Source: an uncultured Bacillaceae bacterium
Lineage (GTDB): Bacteria > Bacillota > Bacilli > Bacillales > Cytobacillaceae
DNA: 30,303 nucleotides
Assembly (NCBI GenBank): GCA_937995745.1
Contig: CALKIU010000057.1
Location: 1 to 30,303, forward strand
Direction of reading: 5' to 3'
The notes beneath the pieces were generated by a model that was given only the letters and a program-made list of their open reading frames with translations, made no database searches and had not been told where the DNA came from. This document shows, piece by piece, positions 6,947-15,166 of the stretch; the first letter of the stretch is position 1, and every line of letters begins with the position of its first letter. Both the position numbers and the translations under genes were made by a program.

Positions 6947-8746
6947 TTATGATGGCTCCACTGCATACAAATAAATTTTCCAAGGGGAGCTTTTTTCCGT
7001 GAATTCTTTCAATAGGTTCAACCTGTTCTCTTCCGCATTGTCGATGGGAACGGCAGAGAAAATATACTCTCCTCCCAGATCTTGAAATGCGTCCACATCC
7101 AGTTCCAAATTTTTAATTCTCTTTTTTGAATTCTTTTTAAACATATAATGCTTTCCCAATTCAGCGGTGAAAAGATAGCACCTGCCGCCCCATTCATCGA
7201 AATACTCGCGGATTTTTTCATTTTTCTCCAATTCTTTGGCGATGATTTTGCGAAATTGGTGCTTGTATTTCAACGGATAAAAGTTGTTGTAAGTATCAAG
7301 GGTATAAAAACCGTTATACTGGGCGATGGCCGGATGGAGGCCGATAGTGGCCACCCGGTATTCGGAAACGGGCCGGCCGATATAATCTTTAATTTGCGCA
7401 AACAGTTCCTCGGAATAAAACTCTTTTACGGTCGGCTTGTTATGGTGGACGATTTCATCGTTGAAAGCGAACAGGACGAGAATCTGGCCGATGATGAAAA
7501 AATATACAACGGGTCTCCAGTTATGGACATAATTCATGATGATTTTGAGGCTTAAAGCGAAACCGGCATAAATAATCATCGGCCGCAAAAAATGGAAACG
7601 GGCGAAATTAAAAGTGTCAAGAAAATGGAACCGTTCCGTCAACGGAAGCCACCCTTTGTAAAACCAAAATGCATACCAGGCGGACAGAATAAAATTTAAG
7701 GCCAGTAGCAACAAAAATCTCTTTTCTTCCCGCCATTTATTGCGGGCAATAATGAGATAAAGAGCCATCAATGCGGCCGGCAGAATGATAAGACCGTGAA
7801 CGGTCATCACGTGGGTATGTCCGAGAACGAAATTCTTAAAGGTCAGGCGGACGCAGTGCCAGAAAGTGAGCCGGGCGTGAAAATATTCATCGCGGCTGTT
7901 CGGTTCCCTTTCAAACAAAAAAGAATAAACAAGCCTGTATTCGACAAGCAGATATATACCCGTCATCAAGACGATGGCGAAAAGAAAACGCCAATTCCAT
8001 CCTTTTCCCCGCGCGACGTCCACAAGCCAAAAAATTCCCATACCGGTGAGAAAAAAGAAAAATCCGAGTACGAAACTAGAATAAAAGGGAAGAAGAGCAA
8101 GAACCGTCCAATTTTTCCATGAATTCTCCCCCGCGCGGATATTCAAAAAAGCCCATAAAGCGAGGGGCATTCCCAAGGTGCTCAACATCCCGGACGGCCA
8201 AAAAGGAGTTAAAGCGAACGCAAGGGCAACGGAAACATTAATCAAGCGGTGCTTTTCTTCGGGCAAAAAGTGTTTTTTAAGGAGGAGATACATGCCGATA
8301 AAGGCAAAAATTCTTGTAATCGCCTGGCTTAAAGCGTAGGCGGTCATCGTGGGAAAAAGATGATGCAGCCAGACGATTCCGCTCCACTCTGTCGACAGTG
8401 CATTGCGCGGAAGTCCGTTGATCACCTGGGGGATGACGGCGTCCACTTTGCCGAACATTTCGCCGCTTTTGCTTAAAATCCGATACCAGACGATATTGGA
8501 ATCCAAATTATCATGGACTCGGATATGCGCATTTTCACCCAGCACAAAAAGAGGGGACAAATACAAGCCGATGAGAATAAATGCCCAATAGAAAAACTGT
8601 CTGTTCCGCTTCTTTACCGCTTGCAATCCGCACACCCCAAATCCGATGATTTTGCCGGCCGTTCCAAATCCGGCAAAAACCGGCCGCCCTTGCCTCTTAT
8701 ATTTTCCAACCTTCCCAAAGCTATTCGGACTATCCAGCTTCTTCAT
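6947..8746 (-). CDS. YkoS-like (DUF6044) polytopic membrane protein, probable GT-C-type glycosyltransferase
   Basis: This is a large multi-pass protein with about 11-12 helices and a soluble C-terminal part (from about residue 460 on). HDNLDSN directly follows the first helix, which is where GT-C enzymes keep acidic catalytic residues. I recall B. subtilis YkoS, paired with YkoT, as the closest match. The start is uncertain. An ATG at 8797 lies on the far side of a strong terminator and is excluded. The ATG at 8746 follows the terminator T tract without a ribosome site. A TTG at 8626 (GGGGTG upstream) would give 559 residues, close to the usual length of about 557. The likely role is transfer of the GtrA-flipped sugar to an extracellular polymer. 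End and frame are firm; the function is inference. Confidence 0.75.
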   Translation of the reverse strand: MKKLDSPNSFGKVGKYKRQGRPVFAGFGTAGKIIGFGVCGLQAVKKRNRQFFYWAFILIGLYLSPLFVLGENAHIRVHDNLDSNIVWYRILSKSGEMFGKVDAVIPQVINGLPRNALSTEWSGIVWLHHLFPTMTAYALSQAITRIFAFIGMYLLLKKHFLPEEKHRLINVSVALAFALTPFWPSGMLSTLGMPLALWAFLNIRAGENSWKNWTVLALLPFYSSFVLGFFFFLTGMGIFWLVDVARGKGWNWRFLFAIVLMTGIYLLVEYRLVYSFLFEREPNSRDEYFHARLTFWHCVRLTFKNFVLGHTHVMTVHGLIILPAALMALYLIIARNKWREEKRFLLLLALNFILSAWYAFWFYKGWLPLTERFHFLDTFNFARFHFLRPMIIYAGFALSLKIIMNYVHNWRPVVYFFIIGQILVLFAFNDEIVHHNKPTVKEFYSEELFAQIKDYIGRPVSEYRVATIGLHPAIAQYNGFYTLDTYNNFYPLKYKHQFRKIIAKELEKNEKIREYFDEWGGRCYLFTAELGKHYMFKKNSKKRIKNLELDVDAFQDLGGEYIFSAVPIDNAEENRLNLLKEFTEKSSPWKIYLYAVEPS

Positions 8747-8784
8747 AAAAAAAGAGCTTTCCGCCCTTTTCAGGCGGAAAGCTC
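8746..8784 (-). terminator. Terminator of the beta-oxidation operon
   Basis: A perfect 12-bp stem (GAGCTTTCCGCC at 8754-8765 with GGCGGAAAGCTC at 8773-8784) and a 7-nt loop is followed on the minus strand by TTTTTTT. It lies 10 bp past the stop of the MaoC gene and separates it from the YkoS-like cassette. Confidence 0.93.
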
Positions 8785-8793
8785 CCGTTGAAT

Positions 8794-9201
8794 TCATTCG
8801 TATAACGCGAAGACAACTTTCCCTTTCACAACTTCTTGTCCGTTTTGTTTCACCGCTGAAACGCGAAAATACAGCTTATTCTCCCGCTTCTCCTCCAATT
8901 CCGCTTTCAAAGTGAGAACGTCATTGAGAAAAACCATGCCTTTAAAACGGACGGAATAGTCTTCAATAAAACCATCTTTATAAAATGGCGTAAACAGTTT
9001 TGCCAAGTTGCCCATCGTCCACATTCCATGGGCAATGATGCCGGGCAATCCCGCTTTTTTTGCCTCTTCGTCTATCGTGTGTATAGGATTATAGTCTCCC
9101 GAAGCGCCGGCGTATTTAATCAAATCGAGTCTCGAAACCGGCTCCAGCGTCACCTCTGGAAGAGCTTGTCCGGTTTCCAGTTCCGTCAACGCGGCTATCA
9201 T
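8794..9201 (-). CDS. MaoC-type (R)-specific enoyl-CoA hydratase, catalytic subunit
   Basis: This 135-residue single hot-dog protein carries the hydratase-2 motif: YAGASGDYNPIHTIDEEA with the Asp/His dyad near residues 36 and 41, followed by GIIAHGMW. The family adds water to trans-2-enoyl-CoA to give (R)-3-hydroxyacyl-CoA. The start overlaps the stop of the preceding MaoC-N gene (ATGA), which points to a 1:1 complex. That pairing resembles the mycobacterial HadA/HadB type, where one subunit has the catalytic motif and the partner does not. It is the last gene of the sigma-54-type operon with thiolase, acyl-CoA dehydrogenase and a FabG-like dehydrogenase. Confidence 0.88.
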   Translation of the reverse strand: MIAALTELETGQALPEVTLEPVSRLDLIKYAGASGDYNPIHTIDEEAKKAGLPGIIAHGMWTMGNLAKLFTPFYKDGFIEDYSVRFKGMVFLNDVLTLKAELEEKRENKLYFRVSAVKQNGQEVVKGKVVFALYE

Positions 9202-9659
9202 TTTGCCATCTCCTTTCTCACGGCTTCGGTGATGATGATCACTTGCTCGTCCTCAAAGACTATTTCCCCGTCCGAATCAGCGCCATACCGGTTTATAACG
9301 AGAAAAGACAACCGGCCGCTTCTTGTTTGTTTCTCATAATAATCTTTTACTTGCGCCCAGCATTGGATCTCTTCACCGACAAGAAGAGGTCTTTTATAGT
9401 GATAAGACTGTTCACCGTGGATTAATCCTTTCTTCGGAAGTTCCAAGCCGGGAATTTTCCCGTAATCGAAAACGCGAGGAAAGGTGGGCGGAGCGATATT
9501 CCCTTTATAGCGCGATTTTTTCCCCGTTTCCTCGTCAATAAACAACGGATGGGGATCGCCGATCGCTTCCGCAAATTTCTTTACCGCTCCCCTTTCAACG
9601 ACATTTTTGACAGGTTTTGATTTTTGTCCGATTAAATGAGCAAACATTCTAGTCATCAT
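9198..9659 (-). CDS. MaoC N-terminal-type hot-dog protein (FAS1-like dehydratase domain), partner subunit
   Basis: This is a single hot-dog domain of about 152 residues with KPVKNVVERGAVKKFAEAIGD, NIAPPTFPRVFDYG and YHYKRPLLVGEEI. These are typical of the non-catalytic half of two-domain MaoC dehydratases. It lacks the D-x4-H dyad seen in its downstream neighbour. The frame can be extended to a TTG at 9728 without a ribosome site. AAAGGGA at 9660-9666 supports ATGs at 9659/9656, and another ATG lies at 9647. The ATGA overlap with the catalytic MaoC gene suggests a heterodimer. The partner subunit probably accommodates the acyl tail of the substrate (inference from HadAB-type enzymes). Confidence 0.8.
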   Translation of the reverse strand: MMTRMFAHLIGQKSKPVKNVVERGAVKKFAEAIGDPHPLFIDEETGKKSRYKGNIAPPTFPRVFDYGKIPGLELPKKGLIHGEQSYHYKRPLLVGEEIQCWAQVKDYYEKQTRSGRLSFLVINRYGADSDGEIVFEDEQVIIITEAVRKEMAK

Positions 9660-9737
9660 TCCCTTTGCCTGTTGAATTCTCCGTTCGTTTATCCGCTTTT
9701 TCCACTGTCGAAGAAGCGTGACGGCCAACGGAGTGAG

Positions 9738-10502
9738 TTAAGCTTTCGGTCCGCCGGCCACATAGAGAACCTGGCCGTTTACAAAAGATGATTTTTCGTC
9801 GGCAAAAAACGCAACCGCATGAGCGATGTCTTCCGGTTTTCCCGTTCTTTTTACCGGAATTTGTTCAATTCTCGCTTGGACAAGTTCCTCAAAAGAAATG
9901 CCGATCCGTTCCGCTGTTGCTTTCGTCATATCCGTTTCTATAAAACCGGGCGCAACCGCATTGACGGTGATGCCGAATTTGCCCAGCTCTATCGCCAGCG
10001 TTTTCGTAAAGCCCTGCAGCCCCGCTTTTGCGGTTGAATAGTTGGCCTGGCCCCGGTTTCCGAGGGCGGATGTGGAAGAGATATTAATAATCCGTCCGAA
10101 TTTTTGTTGCACCATATATTTTTGCGCCGCCCTGGAAGCCAAAAAAGCGCCTTTCAAATGAACATCCATGACCGTATCCCAATCTGATTCCGTCATTTTA
10201 AACAGAAGATTGTCGCGAATCACCCCGGCGTTATTTACAAGAATATCCAATGAACCAAATTGTTCGTATACCTCTTCCATCGCTTGTTCCACTTGGTCTT
10301 TGTCCGTCACGCTGGCCACTTTGGCATACACTTCATAGCCTTTTTCCCGTAATTCCCGCGCCGTTTGCGCCAAAGCTTCCTCATTGATATCGATAAACGC
10401 CACTTTTGCCCCTTCTTCGGCAAAACGTTCGACAATCGCTTTGCCGATGCCGCGGCTCCCTCCGGTTACAAAAGCGACCCTGCCTGCAAATCTTTGACTC
10501 AT
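9738..10502 (-). CDS. FabG-like short-chain dehydrogenase, probable 3-hydroxyacyl-CoA dehydrogenase
   Basis: This 254-residue SDR has TGGSRGIG near residue 13, NNAG near 88, and the catalytic Ser in NISSTSALG. The Y-x3-K pair is in NYSTAKAG, and PGFIETDM follows it. It looks like a 3-oxoacyl reductase (FabG). Inside this degradative operon it more likely oxidises (R)-3-hydroxyacyl-CoA made by the MaoC pair to 3-oxoacyl-CoA for the thiolase. GAAGGGGGATTCATC precedes the ATG at 10502, so the upstream in-frame start at 10529 is rejected. The gap to the acyl-CoA dehydrogenase gene is 65 bp and contains no terminator. Confidence 0.88.
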   Translation of the reverse strand: MSQRFAGRVAFVTGGSRGIGKAIVERFAEEGAKVAFIDINEEALAQTARELREKGYEVYAKVASVTDKDQVEQAMEEVYEQFGSLDILVNNAGVIRDNLLFKMTESDWDTVMDVHLKGAFLASRAAQKYMVQQKFGRIINISSTSALGNRGQANYSTAKAGLQGFTKTLAIELGKFGITVNAVAPGFIETDMTKATAERIGISFEELVQARIEQIPVKRTGKPEDIAHAVAFFADEKSSFVNGQVLYVAGGPKA

Positions 10503-10567
10503 GATGAATCCCCCTTCAGTAGACTGCAATATTGTTAATTTTTTGTATTTTCAAATTATACTAGATT

Positions 10568-11743
10568 TTAGATAAATTGTCCTATTTTTACATGTCCCTT
10601 TATTAGATTTCTGGCAATGATCAACCGCTGGATTTCATCTGTGCCGTCGTATATGCGCCACAATCTTGCTTCTCGGTACCACCGTTCAATGGGCAGCTCC
10701 CGCGTGTAGCCCATTCCCCCGTGAATTTGCAGCACCCTGTCCACCACTCTGTTCCCCATATTGGCGCCGAACAGTTTGGCCATTGCTGCCAAATGACGGT
10801 TATCCTCTCCTTGATCCAGGGTAAAGGCCGCATTCAAAACTAGCCACTTGGCCGCTTCAATTTCAACGGCCGAGTCGGCAATTTGCCACTGAATGGCTTG
10901 TCTTTCCGCGATCGGTTTTCCGAACGTGACCCGTTCTTTGGAATATTCGATCGCCATCTGCAAAAGTCTTTCCGCCGCTCCGACCGCCTTGGCGCCAACT
11001 ATCCAGCGGGCGTAACCGATCCATTCCAAACCGAGCCTGTAGCCGCCGTGCAATTCGCCGAGGATGTTCTCTTCGGGAACGCGCACATTATCAAAAATGA
11101 GCGAAGCCGGGCTCCATTCCCCCATCGTGTCAATCTTCTCCGACTTCCAGCCCATCTCCCTGTCAACGATAAAACAAGTCACTCCGTCCCTGCCGTTTGC
11201 CGCATGCCTTTCTTTGTCGGTGATGGCAAAAACCATGGCGAAGTCCGCTTCGTTGCCGCCGGTGATAAAAATTTTTTCACCATTTAAGACCCATTCATTC
11301 CCGTCTTTTACGGCAGTCATTTTTATATTTCTTGTGTCAGAGCCGGCACCGGGCTCGGTCATGGCAAAGCAAGATTTTTTCTCACCGTTGATGGTCGGAA
11401 TCAAATAGCGCTTTTTTTGCTCCTCATTTGCATAATAGAGAATATTGTCGGCGGAACCGCCAAAGGTAAACGGAACAAACGTTTTGGCCACTTCCATATG
11501 AATGATGGCTGTCATCAAATGGCCAAGATTTGCCCCTCCATATTCCTCCGGTGTATTGATGCCCCAAAAACCCGCTTCTTTCGCCTTTAATTGCAATTCT
11601 TTCAACTTTTCCGGGGGAAGACCCGGCTTTCCTTGCCTTTCGTTGCGGAGAACTTCATGTTCCAAAGGCATCAATTCTTTTTCGACAAACTTGCGAATCG
11701 TGTCTCTGACCATTCTTTGTTCATCGTTCAACCGCAAGTACAT
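10568..11743 (-). CDS. Acyl-CoA dehydrogenase
   Basis: This 391-residue flavoprotein covers the full family length. It has an N-terminal helical domain, the FAD/substrate segment CFAMTEPGAGSDT near residue 128 and FITGGNEAD. The C-terminal domain includes VTFGKPIAERQAIQW and QIHGGMGYTRE, and the closing motif is YDGTDEIQRLIIARN. It would introduce the trans-2 double bond, passing electrons to ETF. The usual catalytic Glu of the YEGT motif is Asp here (Asp366). I also find no Glu at the alternative position used by long-chain and isovaleryl enzymes (Ala aligns there). Asp may serve as the base. GGAGGGG precedes the ATG. It is the second gene of the operon, 41 bp after thiolase. Confidence 0.9.
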   Translation of the reverse strand: MYLRLNDEQRMVRDTIRKFVEKELMPLEHEVLRNERQGKPGLPPEKLKELQLKAKEAGFWGINTPEEYGGANLGHLMTAIIHMEVAKTFVPFTFGGSADNILYYANEEQKKRYLIPTINGEKKSCFAMTEPGAGSDTRNIKMTAVKDGNEWVLNGEKIFITGGNEADFAMVFAITDKERHAANGRDGVTCFIVDREMGWKSEKIDTMGEWSPASLIFDNVRVPEENILGELHGGYRLGLEWIGYARWIVGAKAVGAAERLLQMAIEYSKERVTFGKPIAERQAIQWQIADSAVEIEAAKWLVLNAAFTLDQGEDNRHLAAMAKLFGANMGNRVVDRVLQIHGGMGYTRELPIERWYREARLWRIYDGTDEIQRLIIARNLIKGHVKIGQFI

Positions 11744-11784
11744 AGACGGGCCCCTCCATTCTTTTTTTTAAACAGCCGAAACCA

Positions 11785-12975
11785 TTACACCAATTCAAGC
11801 ATGATGGCCATGCCTTGTCCCCCGCCGACGCAAAGGGTGGCGATGCCAAATTGCTCATTTCTCCTTCTCATTTCGTAAAGAAGAGTTGTCACAATTCTCG
11901 CTCCCGTGGCTCCAAGCGGATGGCCCAGGGCGATGGCGCCGCCGTTGACATTGATCTTTTCCGGATCAAGTTCCGCTTGGCGAATCACGGCAAGGGCTTG
12001 GGCGGCAAAAGCTTCGTTTAATTCAATCAACCCGATCTCGTGGATAATCTTGTTTGTCCGCTTTAATAATTTCTCGAGGGCCGGCACCGGGCCGATGCCC
12101 ATTATTTCCGGATTAACCCCGGCTGTTGCCCAGTCAACAATCCTTGCCAAGGGGTTCAGCCCCAACTCTTTCGCCTTGCTTTCCTTCATCAAAACGACCG
12201 CGGATGCCCCGTCATTTCTTCCGCAAGCATTTCCCGCCGTGACCGTGCCGCCTTCCTTAAAAGCGGGGCGGAGTTTAGCCAATTTTTCGAGGGTTGTATC
12301 TGGACGGGGAAACTCATCTTTTTCAAAAAGGAATGTTTTCTTTCCTTCCGTCACTTCAACCGGGACAATTTCGTCGGCAAATTTTCCCGCTTCAATGGCA
12401 GCGGCCGCTTTCCGCTGGCTCTCATAAGCAAACTTGTCCTGGTCTTCACGGGATATGCCGAATCTTTCGGCAACATTTTCCGCCGTCATCCCCATGCTCA
12501 AATTGGGCCCGAAGATTTCGATCGGTTGCTGGCCGTTCTCCGTATTCGAATCGACCAAAAGCGGATTTCCCTCTCCCCAACGGGAATTTCTCAAATAGAA
12601 CGGGGCCCTGCTCATATTTTCCGTCCCTCCGGCAACGACGATGTCGGCTTGTTCAAACAGAATTTGTTGGACACCGGACGTGATGGCCTGCATTCCCGAG
12701 GCGCAAAGCCTGTTGACTGTGAAAGCCGGGGCCGTTTCCGGCACGCCTGCCCTCAGTGCCGCCACACGGGCCACATTGGAAGATTCTGTCGTTTGCCGGA
12801 CTTCACCCATGATCACTTCGCTCACTTGCTCCGGAGAAATTCCCGCCCGCTTGATCGCTTCTTCAATAACAACGGTTGCCAAATGACCGGAGCTGACAGA
12901 TTTCAAAGAACCGCCGAAGCGACCGATTGGCGTGCGGACCGCACTGACGATTACAACGGCATCGTTCAAACTCAT
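11785..12975 (-). CDS. Acetyl-CoA C-acyltransferase (thiolase)
   Basis: This 396-residue thiolase has VRTPIGRFGG at the N-terminus. The nucleophilic Cys91 is in NRLCASGMQAI, and GGTENMSRAP lies near residue 115. His352 is in GHPLGATGAR and the acid/base Cys382 is in CVGGGQG. It cleaves 3-oxoacyl-CoA to acetyl-CoA (or propionyl-CoA) and a shortened acyl-CoA. Biosynthetic acetoacetyl-CoA thiolases share these motifs, so direction is inferred from the operon. It is the first gene of the second sigma-54-type operon, about 34 nt after the predicted start site. AAGGAG sits only 3 bases from the ATG, which is unusually close. Confidence 0.92.
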   Translation of the reverse strand: MSLNDAVVIVSAVRTPIGRFGGSLKSVSSGHLATVVIEEAIKRAGISPEQVSEVIMGEVRQTTESSNVARVAALRAGVPETAPAFTVNRLCASGMQAITSGVQQILFEQADIVVAGGTENMSRAPFYLRNSRWGEGNPLLVDSNTENGQQPIEIFGPNLSMGMTAENVAERFGISREDQDKFAYESQRKAAAAIEAGKFADEIVPVEVTEGKKTFLFEKDEFPRPDTTLEKLAKLRPAFKEGGTVTAGNACGRNDGASAVVLMKESKAKELGLNPLARIVDWATAGVNPEIMGIGPVPALEKLLKRTNKIIHEIGLIELNEAFAAQALAVIRQAELDPEKINVNGGAIALGHPLGATGARIVTTLLYEMRRRNEQFGIATLCVGGGQGMAIMLELV

Positions 12976-13019
12976 TCACTCCTTATGTACTAAAATGATG
13001 AATCGTCGTCCCATATTGT

Positions 13020-13036
13020 TGCAAAAATTATGCCAA
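13020..13036 (-). promoter_or_regulatory. Sigma-54 (SigL) -24/-12 promoter of the thiolase operon
   Basis: On the minus strand TTGGCATAATTTTTGCA matches the TGGCAC-N5-TTGCA consensus at every position except one (T for C in the -24 box). The diagnostic GG and GC are exactly 10 bases apart. The start site would be near 13009, leaving a 34-nt leader. Confidence 0.82.
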
Positions 13037-13090
13037 TTTCAGGAATATTGCGATTATCGGATTTTGCCGGTGTTTTATAATCGCACACAA

Positions 13091-13164
13091 TGCAAAAATG
13101 AATGAAATTGAATAAATGGCGTCATTTCGCTGATTCATTTTTGCATGATTGATTCATTTTTGCA
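13091..13164. promoter_or_regulatory. Cluster of three 15-bp enhancer-like elements upstream of the thiolase promoter
   Basis: TGATTCATTTTTGCA occurs exactly at 13131-13145 and 13150-13164 (19-bp period). An inverted copy, TGCAAAAATGAATGA, lies at 13091-13105 with 14 of 15 bases conserved. They lie about 80-155 bp upstream of the predicted start site, the usual range for upstream activator sites of sigma-54-dependent regulators. The fadD-type promoter has a related element at the same offset. Confidence 0.7.
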
Positions 13165-13185
13165 TTCGTTTTTTCAAACATCATA

Positions 13186-13208
13186 AACGGCCGGAAACCC
13201 CGGCCGTT
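13186..13208 (-). terminator. Probable terminator of the ligase/transporter operon
   Basis: A 9-bp stem AACGGCCGG/CCGGCCGTT with a 5-nt loop lies 13 bp past the stop of the substrate-binding protein gene. The minus-strand tract after it is only TTTATGATGTTT, so termination may be partial. Confidence 0.6.
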
Positions 13209-13220
13209 CTGTCAAAACGC

Positions 13221-14417
13221 CTACTGATATTCATCTGATTTATTGACGATTTTTCCTTTTTCCACGACGCCCATGCGGAACGGGGTAACCAAACCGCCTT
13301 CTTCGTCCACTTTAGTAATGTCGTAAATTCTTTTATCGGCCGGCACCCGGTCGATCCCTTCCTGGATATGTTTCATGATTGCTTCCGGGTCATCGACAGT
13401 GCCGGCGGCTTTCATCGCTTCCACAAAAAGATAAACCGAATAATAGTGATAACCGGCCTCGGACGGGGGATTTTTGCCGTATTTTTTCTTATAGTCATCA
13501 ATGAACTGTTCATTCCCCTTATTGCGGGAATAGGGAAGCGGCAAAACACCGACGGCTCCTTCAAGCATATCCCAGCTGCCGAGAACAGCCGCCATTTCAT
13601 CGAGCTTGGCCTGGTCCATGACGAGGAATCCGCCTTTAAAGCCGAGTTCCCTTGCTTGTTTCGCCACCAATGCGGTAGGTTCGGACGGACCGCCGATAAA
13701 CAAAACATCCGGATTCTTTTTCAAAGCGTTGGTGACAATCGTGAAGAAGTCCGTATCTTTGTTGAAATCAATGGATCCTTTATAAACGACTTCACCGCCG
13801 AGTTCTTTCCAGACGGGTTCCAATTTTTTCGCCCAATCTTTTCCATACTGTGTGGACGCCGGCAAAAGGGCGATCTTCTTTCCAAAACGTTTCATTACAT
13901 ATTCCGAATAAGGCCGCAAATAAATTTCATACTTGGGAGGGATTCGCAGCGTTAATTCGTTTCCTTGTTTTGTAACGTCCGGTTCGCTGGAATATGCGGC
14001 AATAATGAATTTGGTTTGCATATTAAATACTTGGGCGGCAAAAATCCCCCCGCTGTGGGGCACATAGACAATCGGCGTCTTGTATTCCTGCACCAATCTT
14101 TTTGCATTTGCCCCCGCTTCATTCGGCAAATATTTATCATCAAGGGTGACAAGATTCAAATAATGCTTTTCCCCGTTTACGACAAACCCGCCGTTTTCAT
14201 TAATCTCTTCCACAGCCATCGAAAGCCCGTTCAACGTATTTTCCCCGTATAGAGCGGCCGGGCCGCTAAGGGGACCGCTGTAGCCGAGATTCACCACTTT
14301 TCCGTCGTATTTTCTCCCGGATCCGGTTCCGTTCCCCGATGAAGCGGAATCGCTGCATGCCCCAAGCAACAGAAGCAGCGGTAAAAGAAGAAAGACGATT
14401 CGTTTTTTCAAGACCAT
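13221..14417 (-). CDS. Liv-type ABC transporter substrate-binding lipoprotein
   Basis: This protein of about 398 residues has a hydrophobic signal ending in the lipobox LLGAC (Cys21) and a serine/glycine-rich linker. A periplasmic-binding-protein type-1 fold of the leucine/isoleucine/valine-binding family follows, with NLGYSGPLSGPAALYG. It captures the substrate outside the membrane. The ATG at 14417 follows GGGGGGA almost directly. A TTG two codons on (14411) has better spacing, so the start is uncertain by two residues. It is the last gene of the operon behind the CoA ligase and four other transporter genes. Liv-type systems import many carboxylates besides amino acids. The CoA ligase suggests an organic acid here. 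Confidence 0.87.
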   Translation of the reverse strand: MVLKKRIVFLLLPLLLLLGACSDSASSGNGTGSGRKYDGKVVNLGYSGPLSGPAALYGENTLNGLSMAVEEINENGGFVVNGEKHYLNLVTLDDKYLPNEAGANAKRLVQEYKTPIVYVPHSGGIFAAQVFNMQTKFIIAAYSSEPDVTKQGNELTLRIPPKYEIYLRPYSEYVMKRFGKKIALLPASTQYGKDWAKKLEPVWKELGGEVVYKGSIDFNKDTDFFTIVTNALKKNPDVLFIGGPSEPTALVAKQARELGFKGGFLVMDQAKLDEMAAVLGSWDMLEGAVGVLPLPYSRNKGNEQFIDDYKKKYGKNPPSEAGYHYYSVYLFVEAMKAAGTVDDPEAIMKHIQEGIDRVPADKRIYDITKVDEEGGLVTPFRMGVVEKGKIVNKSDEYQ

Positions 14418-14458
14418 TCCCCCCACGACATGATTTCCTTCACAAGCCCGTTATTTCT

Positions 14459-15166
14459 TTAAGCTCCTATGTAAGCTTTCCGGACGTCATCATTGGCAAA
14501 CAATTCAGTTCTGCTGCCTTCCAAAACGATTTTGCCGTTTTCCATCACATAACCCCTGTCGGCAATGGACAGGGCGGCCCGCGCATTTTGTTCCGCAAGG
14601 AGAATCGTTGTTCCCGATTCCTTAATCGATTGAATCGCTTGGAACATTTGTTCCACAACGAGCGGGGCGAGACCGATGGACGGTTCATCTAAAAGTAGCA
14701 GTTCCGGATCGGCCATTAACGCCCGGCCGATGGCTGTCATCTGCTGCTGACCGCCGCTCAGGGAACCGGCCGGAAGATCCTTTTTTTCTTCCAACACCGG
14801 AAACAACGAAAATACCTTTTCAAGACGTTGCTGAATGAGTTCCTTTTTTCGGCGGAAAATATAGCCGCCCAGTCGCAAATTTTCCAAAACCGTCATTTGC
14901 GGAAACAACATTCTTCCTTCCGGACACAGCACGATGCCGGCTTTTACAATGCGATCCGCCGGCCAACCGGCAATGTCTGTTCCCTGAAACACAATCCGTC
15001 CGCCCGCCGGCTTGTTCAAACCGCTGATCGTGCGAAACAATGTGCTTTTACCGGCTCCGTTGGCCCCCAAAAGAACAACGAGTTCTCCTTTTGCAATTTT
15101 CATGTTCATTTTGTTTAGAGCTTTAAAACTGCCGTACTGCACAGTGACATCAAGAAGTTCAAGCAC
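14459..15166 (-). CDS. Liv-type ABC transporter ATP-binding protein, LivF class
   Basis: This 235-residue ATPase is fully canonical: Walker A GANGAGKST near residue 35, signature LSGGQQQ near residue 138, Walker B LLLLDEPS and H-loop Glu/Gln-Asn (LLAEQN, the usual LivF form). It starts with GTG at 15166 after GGGAGGCGGGATCA and overlaps the end of the LivG gene by 8 bp. It pairs with LivG to power the LivH/LivM channel. Because LivG has a defective signature motif, one of the two composite ATP sites of the heterodimer is probably carried mainly by this subunit. Confidence 0.92.
   Translation of the reverse strand: MLELLDVTVQYGSFKALNKMNMKIAKGELVVLLGANGAGKSTLFRTISGLNKPAGGRIVFQGTDIAGWPADRIVKAGIVLCPEGRMLFPQMTVLENLRLGGYIFRRKKELIQQRLEKVFSLFPVLEEKKDLPAGSLSGGQQQMTAIGRALMADPELLLLDEPSIGLAPLVVEQMFQAIQSIKESGTTILLAEQNARAALSIADRGYVMENGKIVLEGSRTELFANDDVRKAYIGA

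Noticed and set aside
8747..8797. ATG at 8797 as the start of the YkoS-like gene
   Set aside because: It precedes the terminator at 8754-8784, has no ribosome site and overlaps the MaoC stop.
13186..13208. Hairpin as an operator of the thiolase operon
   Set aside because: It lies just after the substrate-binding gene, far from the promoter, and fits a terminator better.
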